Numbered from the stretch's first letter, positions 1 through 11,727 are shown. The stretch: DNA of 64,000 bases from Diogma glabrata (GCA_963693315.1 OY856187.1:392783984-392847983); one strand, 5' to 3'. Numbers and translations are program-made. The notes: generated by a model not told the origin, from the sequence alone.

Positions 1-844
1 ACTTAATATAACTTCATGTAGCACGCTGCGTAGACATTCCGGGGGCCTTGAAACATTTGTTTCAAACACTGGTAGCCGACAGACCTTGTGAATAGGACAC
101 TTGATGATACCATTCCTGGTTCGTATTGATACCACTCGAACTAAGTTATCCTTTCCAGGAAATGCGTTCACTATTTTGCCAAGCGACCATTTTGTTGCAG
201 GTAACCTTTCATCCTTAATGATAACAATCATCTACCAGTAGATTTGCTTCTTTCTTATGCCATTTATTTCTTTTTTGAAGTGCTGTTAAATATTCATCAT
301 GCCATCGTTTCCAGAAATGTTGTGCGATTTGCTGTACCAACTGCCATCGCGAAAGCTGATTTTGTTTTAAATGTTGAAGATCATATTCTGGAACATAAGT
401 TTTTTGATGGCCGATAAGGAAGTGCGCTGATGTTAGGACATCTATATCATCAGATGCCGTGGGACCGATCGGACGAGTGTTCAAAATGGCCTCAATGCGT
501 GCCAATAACGTGGACATCTCCTCGTAGGTTAGTATGTTTGACCCAATGACTCTCTTTAGGTGATGCTTTGTCGATTTTACTGCAGCCTCCCAGAGGCCAC
601 CCATATGTGGAGCTGCAGATGGATTAAAGTGCCAATTGATTTTATCATCTAAAAGAAAATCAGAAATTAATGTATAGTTTTTCTCTAGAAAATCGAAAAG
701 TTCCATCAATTGTCTATGAGCTCCAATAAAATTGGAGCCATTGTCACTGAAAATATCAGTGCACAGCCCGCGTCTCGCAGTGAATCGGTGTAAAGCTCCA
801 AAAAATGACTCAGTTGTTAATTCGTTAACCAATTCAATATGCAC
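1..844 (-). pseudogene. BEL1 integrase, catalytic second half and C-terminal domain
   Basis: Continuation of the pol frame below the TAG at 893-895. The 209-residue open stretch 844-215 has the second catalytic aspartate in FSDNGSNFIGA and the glutamate in GGLWEAAVKS, the usual BEL/Pao DDE pattern, then the WQLVQQIAQHFWKRWHDEYL segment typical of the family. Near 223-226 a 2 nt loss shifts the frame. In the shifted frame positions 213-1 still encode the C-terminal domain (KIVNAFPGKDNLVRV, then CLRSVLHE close to the edge). Role in the family: nuclear insertion of the cDNA. The broken frame makes this copy non-functional. Confidence 0.88.
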
Positions 845-892
845 GGCCTTTGTACTACAGCATACGAATAGTGCAATATATGCCTTATGAAC

Positions 893-3511
893 CTATCGTC
901 CTCGACCCTTTTTCATGCGGATAGTAATCGGCCCAGCATAATCAATGCCAATTTTCAAGAACGGACGTTCGTATGTCACTCTCGCACTTGGTAGATCTCC
1001 CATCATTTGTGATTCAGCCTTTTGTTGATGTCGAACGCAAATCACACATTCACATATAGTTTTACGAATAATATCCTTGGCACGGATGATCCAAAATTTT
1101 TGCTTTATAATGCTCATTAGAAGCGTTTGCCCAGCATGTAAATTTTTTATGTGTTGTTCATAAGCTAATCTTTTTGTAAAAATGTGTGATGAAGGCATAA
1201 TGATTGGATGCTTTACTTTAGCCACTGAATTTTCAATTCGACCACGGACTCGAATGATGCCATGTTCATCTAGGAAGGGATTTAATGTTTTTATTCGGCT
1301 GGATGAAGATATAACACCTTGTTTTTGCAATATTTGAAGTTCATCTTTAAATTCTTCTTGTTGAACCCAGAGAATTATAGAATTAAGTGCTTGTTCTTGC
1401 TCAATTGTGGTTAACCAACCTGATGTTCTGTTTTCTTTTTTTGTTCGGCAGTTATGAATAAATCTATTAAGCCTTGAAATTACTGAAATTATTTTTTGAA
1501 ATGAAGAAACTTTATTAAAAATATTTTCATAAATATTGTAAGTATTTTCTGACGTAATAAGTTTAAATACAAATGTTGAATCTGTTTTTCTTTCTTCCAA
1601 CACTGCTTCATTTTCATGACCATTTAGATTTGTTAAATCAATTAACTTGGTAGGCCATACTGCAATATCTTCCGACAACCAAGACAGACCACTCCACCAA
1701 AGCGACATATAAATCAGTTCCGACGGTCTGATTCCTCGCGAGGCACAATCAGCGGGATTGTCCTTTGATCGAACGTGTAACCATTTTACATTTGACCTAG
1801 CACTTTGAATTTGCGAAACACGGTTAGCAACAAACGTTTTCCATTGACGTGGAGGCTGAGCTAGCCAGTTTAACACGATTGTAGAATCTGACCATGCATA
1901 AACTTGAACCACCTCTAATTTCATTTCTGCAACTGTTGAATCTATTAGTTTTGATAATAATACTGCGGCGCATAACTCAAGCCGAGGTATGGACACTTGT
2001 TTCAGTGGTGAAACTTTTGTTTTTGCTGAAATTAATTTAACAGTTATGGTTCCATCATCCAACACCGCTCTTGAATATAGTACGGCTGCGTATGCTAACT
2101 CGGATGCATCTGCAAATCCATGTAATTCCGTAATATGTTTTATACCCAACCATCTTAGAATAAATACATCTTGCAGTAGCGAAATTTCATCTCTAATGCT
2201 TGTCCATTTTCTGATGATGTTAATGGGTAACTTTTCATCCCAATCAAGTTTCAGGAGCCATAATTGCTGAAAGAATATTTTTATTAAAACAATACTTGGG
2301 GATAGCCACCACAAAGGATCAAATATTCTTGATGACTCGGATAAAATACCTCTTTTGATAAGTGTTGGTATTTCATCTAAATTAATTTGAAATGAGAAGT
2401 TATCGGTCCTTGGATTCCATTCCAGTCCCAAAACCTTCACTGTGGAATCCTCTGAAATTAGACAGTTCTCTTCTTTTCTCTGTTCACGAGGAACAACCTT
2501 TAATAGAGAAGAATTATTCGATGACCATTTCCTTAGATTAAGTCCAGCCTGCGAAAAAATTTTAATTATCTTGCATTGAATTGCCACAGCATCGGCTTCT
2601 GTATCAGCGCCAGACATTAAATCATCGATGTAAAAGTCTTCACTTATTATTTTTGCTATATTCGGTAAATCATTGTTAATTTCCAATGCAATTTGGTTTA
2701 ATACCCTCGTTGCCAAAAAAGGAGCACACGACGTACCATATGTAACTGTCAGTAAACGGTAGTGCTTTATTTCCATGTTTGGATCTTCTCGCCACACAAC
2801 TCTTTGATAATCCACATCTCTCTTGTTGACCAGAACTTGACGGTACATCTTTTCAATATCAGCTGAAAATGCAATTCGATGTGTTCTAAATCTCAATAAA
2901 ATAGACAGAAGACTGGACTGAATTGTTGGCCCGACCATCAGCTTATCGTTTAATGATACACCAAATTGAGAAGATGCTGAAGCATCGAAAACAACTCTTA
3001 ATTTGGTTGTCGAACTAGATGATTTGATAATACCATGATGAGGTAAATAAAAGGACTTACTTGGACTTACTTCTATCTCGTTATTAGGAATAGGCTCCAT
3101 GTGGTGCATTAATTCGTATTCCCTCATAAAAGCTATGTAAGTTTCTTTAAAGGACGAGTCTTTTTCAAACCTTCTTTCAATCGATTTTAGCCGTAATATC
3201 GCTGATGACTGTGAGTTCCCTAATAAGACATCAGACTCGTTAAAAGGAAGACGTACAATATATCTTCCATCTGATTGTCGGGAATAATTTTCACAAAAAT
3301 GTGTTTCACATTGTTTTTCTTCCTCTGTAAAAATACTCGATTCTTCTGATATTTCCTCCAATTCCCAAAATCTACGCAATAATCTATCTATATCAATACC
3401 TGTATGGAGATTGATGATCGAATTTTCTTCAAACCTTTCGGTTAACTCTCCAGCTATAACCCACCCAAAGATTGTATCATGAGCAATTGGGTTATTTAGT
3501 CCATTTGACAT
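893..3511 (-). pseudogene. BEL1 pol: end of protease, reverse transcriptase, RNase H, start of integrase
   Basis: 872 open codons. In order: protease tail and linker; reverse transcriptase with fingers motif KLRVVFDAS and the catalytic FYIDDLMSG (YIDD); RNase H-like segment with ELHGFADASELAYAAVLY; integrase zinc-binding HHCC (YEQH, LHAG, CECVIC); and the first integrase aspartate in IGIDYAGPI. The frame is open further upstream (EIDLLIRADQFF before the first methionine) back to the stop at 3788-3790, so 3512-3787 also belongs to it and holds the protease C-terminal half. A TAG at 893-895 ends the open stretch inside integrase. Peptidase_A17-type BEL pol; catalytic residues of RT are intact. 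Confidence 0.93.
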
Positions 3512-3847
3512 ACCTTTTGTATTTAAAATTTTAAAGAATTGATCGGCCCTAATTAAAAGATCAATTTCGCCTGGCTGATTATACTCTGGATCTGCTAGTT
3601 CTAAATCGATAATTTTATTTAAATTTAGTTTGTCAAAATTGAATGATGGAAGGTTTGATGTTATTCGGGATAGAATTAAAACCTTGAATTTTAATTTATT
3701 GTGATGATTGAGTCTTGATGCAACGGTTAGTTCCGTAATCCCATGCGAAACTGCTGCTGTATTTGAAGATAATCCAGATACCGATACTCAAGCGTTTCTT
3801 CGAGGTAACTGCAGTCGTTGGACACAAGATTCTGTTATAAAAGACTT

Positions 3848-4288
3848 CTAAAATCCTGAATCTAAAAGTGCCCGACACTGCTGAAATTCACCTAATGAGT
3901 TCATAACCATAACACTGGCGGTAGGTAATATCGTTTGTGTTATTGGTTTAAAATTATTTAATTTATTTTTATCTGTAGTTTGGTTTGAATTAGTAAAAAA
4001 AGATTTGACTGACTTACTATTAGTTGCAACGCTTGTACTTGGACCTTGACCATGTTCTTCTTCCAGATGTAGTAACTGATGATGTCTCTTCGAACATTTA
4101 TCGCATTTTCCTTTGACGTGACACTTGAAAACTGGATGGTTATTACTTAAACAATTATAGCAGCAGAAAAGGTTTTTAATTAGCTTCCTGCGATCGACTA
4201 CTTTCATATCCAGAAATTTACCACATTCAGATATGTGATGTTCTACATCTTTACATACCTTGCACATATTAGTGGAGTTTGTATGCAT
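3848..4288 (-). pseudogene. BEL1 gag zinc-finger region and protease active site
   Basis: The frame continues from gag and contains cysteine/histidine clusters (CKVCKDVEHHISEC, CCYNCLSNNHPVFKC, CDKCSKRHHQLLH) of BEL/Pao nucleocapsid. These are followed by the aspartic protease start ALLDSG at the very end. The stop 3848-3850 is a TAG where related elements carry Gln (DSG-S-Q), consistent with CAG to TAG. Past it the same frame reads KSFITESCVQRLQLP, the expected protease continuation, and then meets a TGA at 3788-3790. Confidence 0.88.
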
Positions 4289-4393
4289 ATTTGTAAAGTT
4301 TGGCGTTGCTTTACGTACCGGTTTTGATTTATTTGTTTGTCTAAATCCTTCAGTGGCGTCTGCCCTTTGATTTAAAAAGTTAAATAAATCATT

Positions 4394-5221
4394 TCATGTG
4401 GGACAATCTATTTCAATAATACAGTTTGCCCATTTCTGTTGGTTGCCATCATCTAATTTATTGACCACCAGATAAATTAGCCATGGATCCCTAGCTTCAT
4501 ATTGCTGTCCGAGTGCCTTTAATCCTCGGATTACTTCATCACATGTATCTGTAAGATTGCGTAATGAAGATGCATTTGGATTTCGTACACATGGTTGATC
4601 CACAAATGTTTGTATAAATGAATTTACTATGTGCTTTTTTTTATCAAAGCGTTTGCACAATCGTTGAAAGGCTTCATAGTAATTAGCTTCGGTGATTGCC
4701 ATGTGTTTTAACAAATTACTGGCTTCACCTTTTAAGCATCCTTTCAAATATTGAAATTTTTGTGCCGGCGATAGTGATGAATTTTCGTGTATAGTTTTAT
4801 TGAACAAATCATAAAACGACTGCCAATCCTTATAATCACCATCAAAACATGGTATATTAATGCGCGGTAGCTTTAAATCAGACACCGGATAATGATTTAA
4901 GGAAGAAGATAAGGTGTCACTACATGTTGCATTTGAATTAGCTAGGTTAATTTGGCGAATATTACTATTAATTTCGACTATAGCAAAATAATATTTTTCT
5001 TCAAAATCAACTAGATCTGATTCTTCAGTATCGCTAATATTGGCAATTGCATCTTCCACTAGTATAAATTCTTGTAGAAGAGCTTGAGCACGTTCTAAAC
5101 GAGTTTTTAACTGCTCAATCGTCTTAGCATCATCATTTTGAATAAACGTGACAATACGCGTCATCTGACCTTTGACCGCAGCGTGCTTTTTCAACAATCC
5201 TTTTAGATTTAGCTTATCCAT
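4394..5221 (-). pseudogene. BEL1 gag, N-terminal part
   Basis: 275 codons from an ATG that starts the long frame (MDKLNLKGLLKKHAAVKG). An N-terminal coiled-coil-like segment (residues 1-100) precedes the BEL/Pao Gag core: LPRINIPCFDGDYKDWQSF, LSPAQKFQYLKGCLKGEA, and a C-terminal segment with LVVNKLD (DUF1759-type). It ends at a TGA where the family has Trp. The same frame then reads NDLFNFLNQRADATEGFRQ towards the zinc fingers, so this is a single substitution and not the natural Gag end. Role in the family: assembly of the intracellular particle. Confidence 0.9.
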
Positions 5222-5577
5222 TATAACTAGATTCTAATGCAAATTTAGTTCAATATAAATATGTACCTTATAGTTTTAATAACACAAAATCACTTTATCA
5301 CTTATCTTACAAACACTTTTATTAAACACTATATTATTAAATTCGGACACCAACTTAGAAAGTCATAAATTCAGTTCAAATTATAAATTCAAAAAAATAA
5401 TTAATAAATAATAAGTAAAATAATTTTATTAAATTTTATTGTTTTTTTTTATTTTAGGTCAAATGGTTACAATAATCGAAAAATACGATAAAAAAAAATA
5501 TACTTAGCGACCGTTTGAGATAGCGTCCCTCGGTGTCGTTTCCAATTTGTATCCAGTTCACCAAAAATGCTGATATA

Positions 5578-5596
5578 AATCCGGCTCGAAGGACCA
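5578..5596 (-). other. BEL1 primer-binding site, tRNA-Tyr
   Basis: Plus strand reads AATCCGGCTCGAAGGACCA, which I recognise as the 3' end of eukaryotic tRNA-Tyr including CCA. On the element's own (minus) strand this is the complement, starting TGGTCC, directly after the 5' LTR. A full tRNA gene is absent. Confidence 0.85.
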
Positions 5597-5597
5597 A

Positions 5598-5829
5598 TGT
5601 TTTTGCGGATATTTATTGTAATTCAATCAATTTGTAAATCAAACAATAAATTTATTTTAATAAAGAACTTATATTCGAAAAAATGAATTTGAATTAATTA
5701 CAGCACGAAATAATTTTATAATTTTTAATCTTATCTGTTTGAAGACTCGAATTAAAGAGAGCGATCTTATTTTATCTTGTTTACATTACAGTTATAATTC
5801 CCAGTAAAAAAAAATATCCTATATAACAT
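5598..5829 (-). repeat. Candidate 5' LTR of BEL1
   Basis: Plus strand begins TGTTTTTGCGG next to the primer site. A matching end ATATAACA occurs at 5829, giving TGTT...AACA ends and about 232 bp. The inner boundary is firm because of the primer site. The outer one is only a best guess, because the partner LTR is outside the window. Confidence 0.4.
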
Positions 5830-5904
5830 TTAAATTATACCGATAAATTATACCAAATAACTTTAGCTACATCTATATTTTTGTAGCATATTAATTAAAA
5901 GTAT

Positions 5905-6500
5905 GCGCTGTAATTACCAACTTTACATCGGTAACGTTAATTAAATTTATTTGGTATTTTTTGTATTAAATTTCTAGATATTACGATGTGTGAATTCATA
6001 GGATGAGAGAATATTTCGTTAACATCTAAGTCAACATTCTAATCAACATCCTAAGTCACGAGTGTAAAGTCATTATTGATTGTTGCCAATCAATGCGAAA
6101 CTTAATATCTGACGTAAAGTCAATATGTTGTTATATTTTTGGTTAGGAAATATAGACAACATTAGGGAAAAATTAAAATATGTTTCGTCATCGCCACTTT
6201 GGCTAAGTTGTGTAAGACACACGGAATTTGAACAATGTGTCTCTGATGAATGTAGTTCAAATTCTGACACGAAACACAACAAAATTTTTTCTAAAGGAAT
6301 TTTAGAGGAAATGAAAAGTTATTTCGAATTGCAAAATTCAAGTGATTTCCAATATGTACTTAAGCTTAATTGTTCTCAAAAACCAATCAGTTAATTAAAT
6401 TATTCATTACAATTCAAGTGTCAGATTTAAAATTATATAAAACAAACAGTTGACATGGAAGAAAGTAAGCAAAATTAAATTTATAATTCAATTAATTAAA
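5905..6500. repeat. Interspersed repeat with tRNA-like core
   Basis: About 450 bp (5955-6400) also occurs, rearranged and in both orientations, at 23427-24249. It contains a tRNA-like stretch at 6182-6275: matching ends GTTTCGTCA and TGACACGAAAC, an A-box-like TGGCTAAGTTGTG (6200-6212) and a B-box-like GTAGTTCAAATTC (6252-6264; GTAGTTCGAATCC in the second locus). Its flanks (5905-5950 and 6448-6500) resemble the two halves of 42480-42650, where the repeat is absent, so this looks like an insertion into an older repeat. Probable SINE-type or foldback element. Confidence 0.5.
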
Positions 6501-6504
6501 AATA

Positions 6505-6762
6505 TTATTCTTCATGTAGAACGCTGCGTAGACAGTCATGTTTTTCTTGTGGACAAAAGTAAAATACTTTAGACTTGGAAAATATTTGAGCGCACTCAAA
6601 CATAAATTTTGGTGTCTGCTTATCGATTGTATTTTGTAAACTGGAACGATTAGCATGTCTCTTAACAACTCCACCAATTCTAGCACATGCACTTTTCGCG
6701 TGAGCTGTTGTGAAAACAAATCGTTCCGCTATTATCCCATTATCGTTTTCATGATATAACAA
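6505..6762 (-). pseudogene. Fragment of an uncharacterised arthropod protein
   Basis: An 85-codon open stretch. The segment TTAHAKSACARIGGVVKRHANRSSLQ resembles a motif (histidine-G/A-K-S-A-C, then GG-x-x-KR) that I have seen in uncharacterised, often transposon-linked arthropod proteins; I cannot name a function. Only one block remains and the C-terminal end CLRSVLHEE coincides with BEL1 sequence (25 bp, one mismatch, with 12-36). Likely a mobile-element-derived remnant. Confidence 0.4.
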
Positions 6763-7426
6763 TTTATGAAACTATACTTATTTTTGTAATGGAAACCAGC
6801 ACTATCAGAAAAATATTTTATTTTAATTATTCTTAACTTAATATTTAATTTTTTAAATTCTAAAGTAACAGAATTTTGGATGCGACATGCATAATTTTTA
6901 GCGAAATTCAAACAGACGGTCGTATTAACTATCTTGCAGAGAGTCTTTTGCTTCGTTTAATAAAAATTCGAGCCTGGATTTTTGCGATAAAATCATGTTT
7001 TAGAACATTGACGAAATCTTTTCCTAATTCTTGCAGAAACAGTTCAACCGTTTCTTCTTTAAGTTGAAGTGAACATCTTATATCTTATCTTTTTACAATA
7101 ATGACTGGTGCGTAAAGGTTTTCATAACGCGTATAAAGATGAAACTCCTCAACCGATGATGAAAGAAATTGATAGAACAAAAAAATTTAAAAAACCAAAG
7201 CAATTTTTGTTTTTTGTTGAAGTTTGTTTGTTGCCATGGTTAACATATTTTCAAAATTTTCAAATTTAGTGAAATAACAAAGCCTACCTAATTATTATTT
7301 TAATGGTTTTCATAAAATAGAAAATGGTATTATTCGATGATTCGCCCAGGAGATAATAAAAGGAAAAAAGTTTTTGCCAGTAAAATGTTAATAAATGTCA
7401 TTAAATATATAAAACAAATAAAACCG
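6763..7426. other. AT-rich stretch, nothing recognised
   Basis: Short open frames only, no domain resemblance, no clear repeat copy elsewhere in the window. Confidence 0.6.
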
Positions 7427-7542
7427 TTTTTTCAGTGTTTTTCAGAACGCACTAACGACGGCAGATAGTGCGTTCTTGACGCTTAAAAAGTGACGAGTTC
7501 TTCTCTTCATTTATGTCTTCATTTATTTAAAAAAACACTGAA
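7427..7542. repeat. Small nested hairpin, MITE-like
   Basis: Outer arms TTCAGTGTTTTT (7431-7442) and AAAAACACTGAA (7531-7542) enclose inner arms AGAACGCACTA (7444-7454) and TAGTGCGTTCT (7466-7476). Two stems in about 115 bp suggest a tiny non-autonomous DNA element. Confidence 0.55.
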
Positions 7543-7840
7543 CGAATGAATTTACGTACGGCTGCAACTTAAAAAGCGCCCTCAAATATTTTCATCTTAA
7601 GAAAAAAATTGTAAAAATTTATTAAAAAAAAAATAAATATTTGGAGAATGAAAATATCATATTTGCTTTGCAAAAATGGGGCGCTTGCATACCTTCGCAG
7701 TTCATGTTTTTTCCGATCCACTTGAGAAATTTTCACTCTATATATATAAAATTCTCGTGTCACAGTGTTTGTAGCCAAACTCCTCCGAAACGGCTTGACT
7801 GATTTTCATGAAATTTTATGTGTATATACGGTTGTTATAA

Positions 7841-10240
7841 AGTTGTCGCAAATCTTGGGGAATGGCATATAAACCGAAAGGTGGGTCCCCTACCTCAAGT
7901 TATAGCATAATTGGTAAGCGGGTTTAGCCACAGCACCAGCTTTGGTTTCAAATGTAAAATTTTTGGTTTTCAATTTATGGCCTGTTTAAGGTAGCAAACC
8001 TGGTATTTTGACTTATTTCGCTTAAATTGACATCTAGAGATTACCGCCAGCATATTTTTTCAATTTTTTTTTTGACAAAAATTTTGCAAAAAAAGCATGG
8101 GTTAACCCCTTACCTGTTTTTTTAGCGAAAAAAAAAGTTGTCGCAAATCTTGGGGAATGGCATATAAACTGAAAGGTGGGTCCAAAACAATCCCCTACCT
8201 CAAGTTATAGCATAATTGGTAAGCGGGTTTAGCCACAGCACCAGCTTTGGTTTCAAATGTAAAATTTTTGGTTTTCAATTTATGGCCTGTTTAAGGTAGC
8301 AAACCTGGTATTTTGACTTATTTCGCTTAAATTGACATCTAGAGATTACCGCCAGCATATTTTTTCAATTTTTTTTTTGACAAAAATTTTGCAAAAAAAT
8401 CATGGGTTAACCCCTTACCTGTTTTTTTAGCGAAAAAAAAAGTTGTCGCAAATCTTGGGGAATGGCATATAAACTGAAAGGTGGGTCCAAAACAATCCCC
8501 TACCTCAAGTTATAGCATAATTGGTAAGCGGGTTTAGCCACAGCACCAGCTTTGGTTTCAAATGTAAAATTTTTGGTTTTCAATTTATGGCCTGTTTAAG
8601 GTAGCAAACCTGGTATTTTGACTTATTTCGCTTAAATTGACATCTAGAGATTACCGCCAGCATATTTTTTCAATTTTTTTATTGACAAAAATTTTGCAAA
8701 AAAATCATGGGTTAACCTTACCTGTTTTTTTAGCGAAAAAAAAAGTTGTCGCAAATCTTGGGGAATGGCATATAAACTGAAAGGTGGGTCCAAAACAATC
8801 CCCTACCTCAAGTTATAGCATAATTGGTAAGCGGGTTTAGCCACAGCACCAGCTTTGGTTTCAAATGTAAAATTTTTGGTTTTCAATTTATGGCCTGTTT
8901 AAGGTAGCAAACCTGGTATTTTGACTTATTTCGCTTAAATTGACATCTAGAGATTACCGCCAGCATATTTTTTCAATTTTTTTTTGACAAAAATTTTGCA
9001 AAAAAAGCATGGGTTAACCCCTTACCTGTTTTTTTAGCGAAAAAAAAAGTTGTCGCAAATCTTGGGGAATGGCATATAAACTGAAAGGTGGGTCCAAAAC
9101 AATCCCCTACCTCAAGTTATAGCATAATTGGTAAGCGGGTTTAGCCACAGCACCAGCTTTGGTTTCAAATGTAAAATTTTTGGTTTTCAATTTATGGCCT
9201 GTTTAAGGTAGCAAACCTGGTATTTTGACTTATTTCGCTTAAATTGACATCTAGAGATTACCGCCAGCATATTTTTTCAATTTTTTTTTTGACAAAAATT
9301 TTGCAAAAAAAGCATGGGTTAACCCCTTACCTGTTTTTTTAGCGAAAAAAAAAGTTGTCGCAAATCTTGGGGAATGGCATATAAACTGAAAGGTGGGTCC
9401 AAAACAATCCCCTACCTCAAGTTATAGCATAATTGGTAAGCGGGTTTAGCCACAGCACCAGCTTTGGTTTCAAATGTAAAATTTTTGGTTTTCAATTTAT
9501 GGCCTGTTTAAGGTAGCAAACCTGGTATTTTGACTTATTTCGCTTAAATTGACATCTAGAGATTACCGCCAGCATATTTTTTCAATTTTTTTTTTGACAA
9601 AAATTTTGCAAAAAAATCATGGGTTAACCCCTTACCTGTTTTTTTAGCGAAAAAAAAAGTTGTCGCAAATCTTGGGGAATGGCATATAAACTGAAAGGTG
9701 GGTCCAAAACAATCCCCTACCTCAAGTTATAGCATAATTGGTAAGCGGGTTTAGCCACAGCACCAGCTTTGGTTTCAAATGTAAAATTTTTGGTTTTCAA
9801 TTTATGGCCTGTTTAAGGTAGCAAACCTGGTATTTTGACTTATTTCGCTTAAATTGACATCTAGAGATTACCGCCAGCATATTTTTTCAATTTTTTTATT
9901 GACAAAAATTTTGCAAAAAAATCATGGGTTAACCTTACCTGTTTTTTTAGCGAAAAAAAAAGTTGTCGCAAATCTTGGGGAATGGCATATAAACTGAAAG
10001 GTGGGTCCAAAACAATCCCCTACCTCAAGTTATAGCATAATTGGTAAGCGGGTTTAGCCACAGCACCAGCTTTGGTTTCAAATGTAAAATTTTTGGTTTT
10101 CAATTTATGGCCTGTTTAAGGTAGCAAACCTGGTATTTTGACTTATTTCGCTTAAATTGACATCTTGAGATTACCGCCAGCATATTTTTTCAATTTTTTT
10201 TTTGACAAAATTTTGCAGAATAAGCATGTACTAACCCCTT
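7841..10240 (+). repeat. ~305 bp tandem satellite, eight units
   Basis: Units start (AGTTGTCGCAAATC) at 7841, 8136, 8441, 8744, 9048, 9353, 9658 and 9961. Lengths are 295, 305, 303, 304, 305, 305 and 303 bp, with the last unit ending in degenerate sequence near 10240. Unit 1 lacks the CCAAAACAAT segment found in the others. Units 3 and 7 share the same private variants, as do 2 and 6. Within-array identity is very high. Confidence 0.97.
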
Positions 10241-11600
10241 ACGTGGGTGAGTTTTCTGCATAGGATCTTGATGAAACTTTGGCAAATGATACAGGTTCAC
10301 TTGAAAATCTAAGATATGGATTCATTTCAAATTTAGACAAAATGGCACGGGGTCTCCTGAACATCTCTAAGTTTAAAGATGATATAACTTCTGATCCCGG
10401 GCTATGATCTTATTGAAACTTAGTATATAAGGTTTTAGTACTGTTTGCAATATTTTTGCATACCAACTTCCGGTTTGTCACTTCCGGTTAAAAAGTTTTT
10501 TTTTCAGGTGTTTATCCCTACTGTAGCCTACAATTACCGATCGATTTGCATGAAACGTTGCGAAAAGCTTTTAAATAACATGAGAAAGATTTTATCAGCT
10601 TTTGGAGAACATTGGATAAAGGGTTGGGGGGTCCACCATACAACAGGTGGTTTTTTCCACAAAGTTTTTATGTTTGTTGGGAGCATAAAACATTCATTGA
10701 TGAATGAATTTTGATGACACTTTGGAAAAAGACGCAAACATGTATGACAAAGAACTGATTAGTTTTTGAGCGATAGTGAACAAAGTGGTGGGGGGTCCCT
10801 GGAGCACCTGTTTTTTTTGAAAGCTCTATAACTTCTGTACCTGATAAGCGAATTGGATGAAACTTGGTTCATAAGTATGTAGTACGGTTTAAAATAGTTC
10901 TGCATCCCAACTTCCGGTTTTTACTTCCGGTAAAAAAATTTTGTTTGTACTTTTTTGAAGTTTTTTCAGTGTCAGTGGCACACTACAGCCTACAATAATG
11001 AAGTGATTATGATGAAACTTATGGAATAGGGTTCCAATTAGTGTGAAAAGAGAATTATCATCTATTAGGAAACATTGATCAAAGTGGTGGGGGTCTATCA
11101 TACAACTGCTGACTTTTCACACTTTGTTTTTTAAGTTTGTTGGGAGCATACAGACTTCATTCATTAATCAATTCTAATGACACTTTGGAAAAAGATGGAA
11201 ACTTAAATGACAAGGAACTGATTAGTTTTTGGACAATATTGGGATAAGTGGTACGGGGTCTCCCGAACACCTGTTTACTGTGTCATCATTTTTTCAATGT
11301 TTGTTGGGAGCACACAGCATTAGTTCGTGAACCAATTTTGATGACACTTTTGAGAAAAATGCAAACATCTATGGCAAAGAACTGATTAGTTTTTTTAGCG
11401 ATAGTGAACAAAGTGGTAGGGGGTCCTCCAAGCACCTGTTATTTTGGAAGCTCAATAACTTCTGTACCTGATAATCGAGTTGGATGAAACCTGGTACATA
11501 CACATTTAGTACGGTTTACAACAGTTCTGCATCCCAACTTCCGCTTTGTCACTTACGATAAAATTTTATTTACTTTTTCTCGTACAACAGAATTTATGTT
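10241..11600 (+). repeat. Diverged tandem repeats next to the satellite
   Basis: Recurrent phrases include TGATGACACTTTGGAAAAAG (about 10712, 11185, 11340), TTTGTTGGGAGCA (about 10673, 11138, 11299) and ACTTCCGG (about 10466, 10911). Spacing is irregular at roughly 150-620 bp and identity is far lower than in the satellite. Short open frames here are by-products. Confidence 0.7.
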
Positions 11601-11727
11601 TGTTGTGATACTACTGCCTGCTTTAATATTTTTATTTTTAGAACTACGAAGTCCATAATATTGGTTAGCTTTTAATTAAAGTATTTTATGGATATTAGCT
11701 CATTATATATCCAGAACACTATGTTTC

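Larger units (their letters stand above)
1..5829 (-). mobile_element. BEL/Pao LTR retrotransposon BEL1, left end outside window
   Basis: Reading leftwards from 5829: candidate 5' LTR, a tRNA-Tyr primer-binding site, then gag, zinc fingers, protease, reverse transcriptase, RNase H and integrase, which is the BEL/Pao order. All coding parts from 5221 down to about 225 share one reading frame, interrupted only by stops at 4394-4396, 3848-3850, 3788-3790 and 893-895, plus one frameshift near 225. The 3' LTR must lie left of position 1. The few lesions suggest a fairly young but dead copy. Confidence 0.92.
7734..11660 (+). mobile_element. Helitron-like element carrying a satellite array
   Basis: Begins near 7737 with TCTATATATATAAAATTCTC followed by CTCCTCCGAAACGGCTTGAC, phrasing I associate with the 5' end of non-autonomous insect Helitrons. 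Phrases with GATGAAACTT recur throughout. No Rep/helicase coding sequence is present and I did not find a convincing CTRR 3' end, so the right boundary is approximate. Confidence 0.45.

Noticed and set aside
10445..11101. Frames of 67-89 residues in the diverged repeats
   Set aside because: They recur with the repeat phrases on both strands and have no conserved domain.
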